From positions 1 to 6,162 of the forward strand of contig JAFQND010000016.1 of NCBI GenBank assembly GCA_017396055.1: 6,162 nucleotides of DNA, in the 5' to 3' direction. The stretch's first letter is position 1, and each line of letters starts with the position of its first letter. The translations under genes and the position numbers were made by a program. Below are positions 4,025 through 6,162 of the stretch, piece after piece. This DNA comes from Oscillospiraceae bacterium (lineage in GTDB: Bacteria > Bacillota > Clostridia > Oscillospirales > Ruminococcaceae). A model generated the notes under the pieces. It made no database searches. It was not told the DNA's origin and saw only the letters and a program-made list of their open reading frames with translations.

Positions 4025-5986
4025 GAGTATCTGTTCAGCCATCCACAGAACGGTATAGCGGTCCTTCAGGTCCTTTGCATAGCGCAGGGCGTCGGCGATC
4101 TTTTCGTCCGAGTACATCTTATGGAATTCATCCATCGGCAGACCCACCTCGGTCAGCATGGCGAGCACTTCGTCGGGGGTGGGAGAATCGGCGAGCACCT
4201 CGCGGATCTCAGCCCACTTTGCCTTATAGTCTTCGGCGCGTTCTTCATGGATCCAGCCCAGCTTCTGCTGCAGCTCGATGATGCCGTCGGCGGCTTTGCC
4301 GTAAACCCGACGGATGTTGGCTTCCCAGGTCTCATAGTCAAAGACCTTTGCCTCGGGAGACTCGATCTTCAGAAGGCGCTCTCTGATCTGGGCGGTCACA
4401 TAGGTAGAGTAGGCGACGTCCACACCGTGGCAGAAATAGGGCTCGTCGCGGAGAAGTCCGGTGACCTCGAAATAATGGGACAGGTGATGCTCACTGCCCG
4501 AAGCGGGACGGGAGTTGCCCATATAGGCCATGGCAATGCCCACGGCGACCAGTGCGCGCATCAGGGCGGCAATGGCTTCTTCGTCGCGGGAGGCGATCTT
4601 CGCGGCGCTGCCGGCGACCGAAACAACGGTGTCATAGGTCAGCTTATAGATATAGTCACACAGGGGCTCGTCGTTGACCAGATGGCTCAGCTGCCAGTCG
4701 TTGAGGCAGCTGTACTTGCCGATGATGTCGCCGTAGCCTGCGCGGATCATCTCGATGGGAGCGTCTTTGAGCACCTCGGTGTCGGCGATGATGGCTGCGG
4801 GAACCGCGGCATTGGTGGTGATCTTCATGTTTCTGAGCAGCATCGCAGCACCTTTGGAGGCATAACCGTCCATGGAGGGGGCGGTGGCGACGATGTAATA
4901 GGGCAGCTTATGGTCAAAGCTCACATATTTGCACAGGTCGTTGATAACGCCCGAACCGACACCGAGGATCAGGTCGGTCTTGTCGGTGACACAGGCTTCC
5001 AGCTTTGCTATACCCTCTTCGTTGGGAACAACAAAACCTTCGCCGCTGTAGGTCAGGCGGGAATCGATCTTATCCGCGAGCAGCTCGTCTACCCTGTCGC
5101 CGCAGACTCTTCTGGTGTTTTCGTCACAGACCAGCAGGATATGATTAAATCCAGCGGTCATGGCGGGCAGCTCGTTCAGTGCGCCGTGACGGATAACGAC
5201 TTTGCCGATGGTGCAGGTGTGGGTCTGACCGCAGGGGCAGTCATCCTTGACGCCCAGAAGGCCGTCCAGATCGGGAACACTTTCGTCCAGCCAGGGAGCG
5301 AGGACCTCATCCAGACGGGTGTAATCATCGGTGCAGATAAAGCGGAAGTCAGAGCGGTAAACGCTCTCGTCGTTGCCGCCGAGGCCGTAGTCGTCGCCCA
5401 CATAGATCACTTCGCTGTGGGAGATGCCCTTTTCCTTGCAGTAAAGATCGAGGGCATAGTATTTGTCAAAAGGCTTGGGAGCCATGTCAAAGGAAGAAGA
5501 ACCGCCTACAAAGACATTATAGTCCGAGAAGAGCTCACAGACTTCTTTATAGAAAGCGCGGCGCTTTTTGCGGTCGGGGTCAAAGCTCAGCTTGTCCTCC
5601 TGGGAGGCTTTGGTGCCCAGAATGGGGAAAGTCAGACAGCCGGAGGGATGATATTCCACATTGTCGCCGGCATATTCGGTAAAGCCGTATTTCTCTCTGA
5701 GCATGGTGACCTTTTCCTCGATGGAAGCGCGGTCGGCACAGGGAGCGCCGTCGTCACGGACAAGTTTCAGCTCGCCGTCTTCGAATTTTGCATACTGCAT
5801 GCCGTAGTTGCCGATGATGTCCATGGGGAAACCGCCCATCTGGTTATGGATGCGGACACAGGTACCGGCGCCGACCATCAGGAGGGTGTGCTTTTCGGCC
5901 AGCTTTTCAAGGATGGCGCGGTTTTTGTCACCGAGCGGGGTCTTGTGCTGGGTGAGGGTGCCGTCGAGGTCAAATGCAAATACCAT
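4007..5986 (-). CDS. HAD (phosphomannomutase-like) domain fused to sn-glycerol-1-phosphate dehydrogenase
   Basis: This 659-residue protein has two enzyme domains. Residues 1-235 form a HAD type-IIB domain resembling eukaryotic-type phosphomannomutase. It has FDLDGT (Asp6 nucleophile, Asp8 acid/base), GTKASQEDKLSFDPD (124-138), GGSSSFD (161-167) and GDDYGLGGND (197-206, metal-binding end). Residues 250-645 match the sn-glycerol-1-phosphate dehydrogenase (EgsA/AraM) branch of iron-type alcohol dehydrogenases, which interconvert dihydroxyacetone phosphate and glycerol 1-phosphate with NAD(P)H. This part opens with CPCGQTHTCTIG (250-261) and carries the nucleotide loop GVGSGVINDLCK (342-353), APSMDGYASKGAA (369-381), and metal ligands probably Asp420, His500 or His501, and His520. 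Compared with human PMM2, Arg123, Arg134 and Arg141 become His113, Thr125 and Lys132, so a phosphatase on another substrate is more likely than a mutase. AAGGAG over the preceding gene's stop codon sets the ATG. The last residues (AQAEA) and stop lie within a perfect hairpin of the adjacent repeat element. Confidence 0.9.
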   Translation of the reverse strand: MVFAFDLDGTLTQHKTPLGDKNRAILEKLAEKHTLLMVGAGTCVRIHNQMGGFPMDIIGNYGMQYAKFEDGELKLVRDDGAPCADRASIEEKVTMLREKYGFTEYAGDNVEYHPSGCLTFPILGTKASQEDKLSFDPDRKKRRAFYKEVCELFSDYNVFVGGSSSFDMAPKPFDKYYALDLYCKEKGISHSEVIYVGDDYGLGGNDESVYRSDFRFICTDDYTRLDEVLAPWLDESVPDLDGLLGVKDDCPCGQTHTCTIGKVVIRHGALNELPAMTAGFNHILLVCDENTRRVCGDRVDELLADKIDSRLTYSGEGFVVPNEEGIAKLEACVTDKTDLILGVGSGVINDLCKYVSFDHKLPYYIVATAPSMDGYASKGAAMLLRNMKITTNAAVPAAIIADTEVLKDAPIEMIRAGYGDIIGKYSCLNDWQLSHLVNDEPLCDYIYKLTYDTVVSVAGSAAKIASRDEEAIAALMRALVAVGIAMAYMGNSRPASGSEHHLSHYFEVTGLLRDEPYFCHGVDVAYSTYVTAQIRERLLKIESPEAKVFDYETWEANIRRVYGKAADGIIELQQKLGWIHEERAEDYKAKWAEIREVLADSPTPDEVLAMLTEVGLPMDEFHKMYSDEKIADALRYAKDLKDRYTVLWMAEQILAQAEA

Positions 5987-5990
5987 AATC

Positions 5991-6162
5991 TTACTCCTTT
6001 ACGCGCAGGCCGGCTTTTTCCAGCTCTGCCATCATGAATGCGGGCTCGTTGGAGGTGATCAGCTCAGCGCCGTATTTTGCGGCGAGAACCATATCCTCGA
6101 TCTTTTTGATGCCGGCGCCGACCCAGGGATGGACACCTTCTGCCTTCAGGGCTTCGAAATCC
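5991..6162 (-). CDS. Probable glycerophosphodiester phosphodiesterase, C-terminal part
   Basis: The last 56 residues of a protein that begins beyond the right edge, ending at TAA 5993-5991. The pattern HPWVGAGIKKIEDMVLAAK followed by GAELITSNEPAFMMAEL resembles the final strand and helix of the GDPD TIM barrel, where a Trp-containing strand is followed by G-(A/V)-D/E-x-I-x-T-(D/N)-x-P. Such enzymes cut glycerophosphodiesters to glycerol phosphate and an alcohol. The catalytic N-terminal residues are not in the window, so the call rests on the C-terminus only; another phosphate-binding TIM-barrel enzyme, such as an aldolase, is possible. The stop lies 4 nt before the start of the HAD/glycerol-1-phosphate dehydrogenase gene and carries that gene's ribosome binding site, so the two are one operon. 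The shared glycerol-phosphate theme supports the assignment. Confidence 0.6.
   Translation of the reverse strand, partial: DFEALKAEGVHPWVGAGIKKIEDMVLAAKYGAELITSNEPAFMMAELEKAGLRVKE

Noticed and set aside
4019..6037. Long open frame (672 codons) on the + strand, antisense to the fusion gene
   Set aside because: It mirrors the real gene almost exactly. The opposite strand carries DxDGT, G1PDH and other family motifs and a proper ribosome binding site; the antisense frame stays open because the sense codons avoid TTA, CTA and TCA in that register. No recognisable domain.

Overview
The window is moderately GC-rich bacterial DNA with compact operons and strong AAGGAG-type ribosome binding sites about 6-7 nt before the ATG starts. 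The gene set (a URO-D-family methyltransferase-like protein, a DegT aminotransferase, a small TIM-barrel amidohydrolase, a GNAT and a sn-glycerol-1-phosphate dehydrogenase fusion) suggests an uncultured, probably gut-associated Clostridia member of the Bacillota. That placement is inference; no rRNA or marker gene is present.

Left end: the 3' part of a URO-D-family gene runs rightward (1-537) and converges on a leftward operon at a strong bidirectional terminator (about 541-580). The leftward operon starts from a candidate promoter near 3024-3052. It encodes an amidohydrolase (2060-2959), a DegT/DnrJ/EryC1/StrS-type PLP aminotransferase (735-2048), and a tiny membrane-peptide frame (615-714) that has a good ribosome binding site but is broken by a 4-bp tandem duplication.

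Middle: an intact GNAT acetyltransferase (3218-3721) is followed, on its own strand, by a 99-bp second copy of its last 32 codons plus stop (3099-3197), then a terminator (3056-3083). The two copies differ at five codons, four synonymous and one Lys/Arg, so they appear to have diverged while both were coding. A 25-bp imperfect palindrome sits at the junction. Upstream of the GNAT gene is a roughly 285-bp intergenic stretch full of short hairpins (3756-4024), the last of which forms the final codons and stop of the next gene.

Right end: a 659-residue fusion (4007-5986) joins an N-terminal HAD domain resembling eukaryotic-type phosphomannomutase to a C-terminal sn-glycerol-1-phosphate dehydrogenase domain. 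It lies 4 nt downstream of the 3' end of a probable glycerophosphodiester phosphodiesterase gene (5991-6162, cut by the window edge). These two genes point to glycerol-phosphate metabolism. The function of the amidohydrolase/aminotransferase pair cannot be deduced from sequence. I found no CRISPR array, tRNA, rRNA, transposase or defence system. The most unusual items are the two-domain fusion, the GNAT tail duplication and the hairpin-rich spacer.
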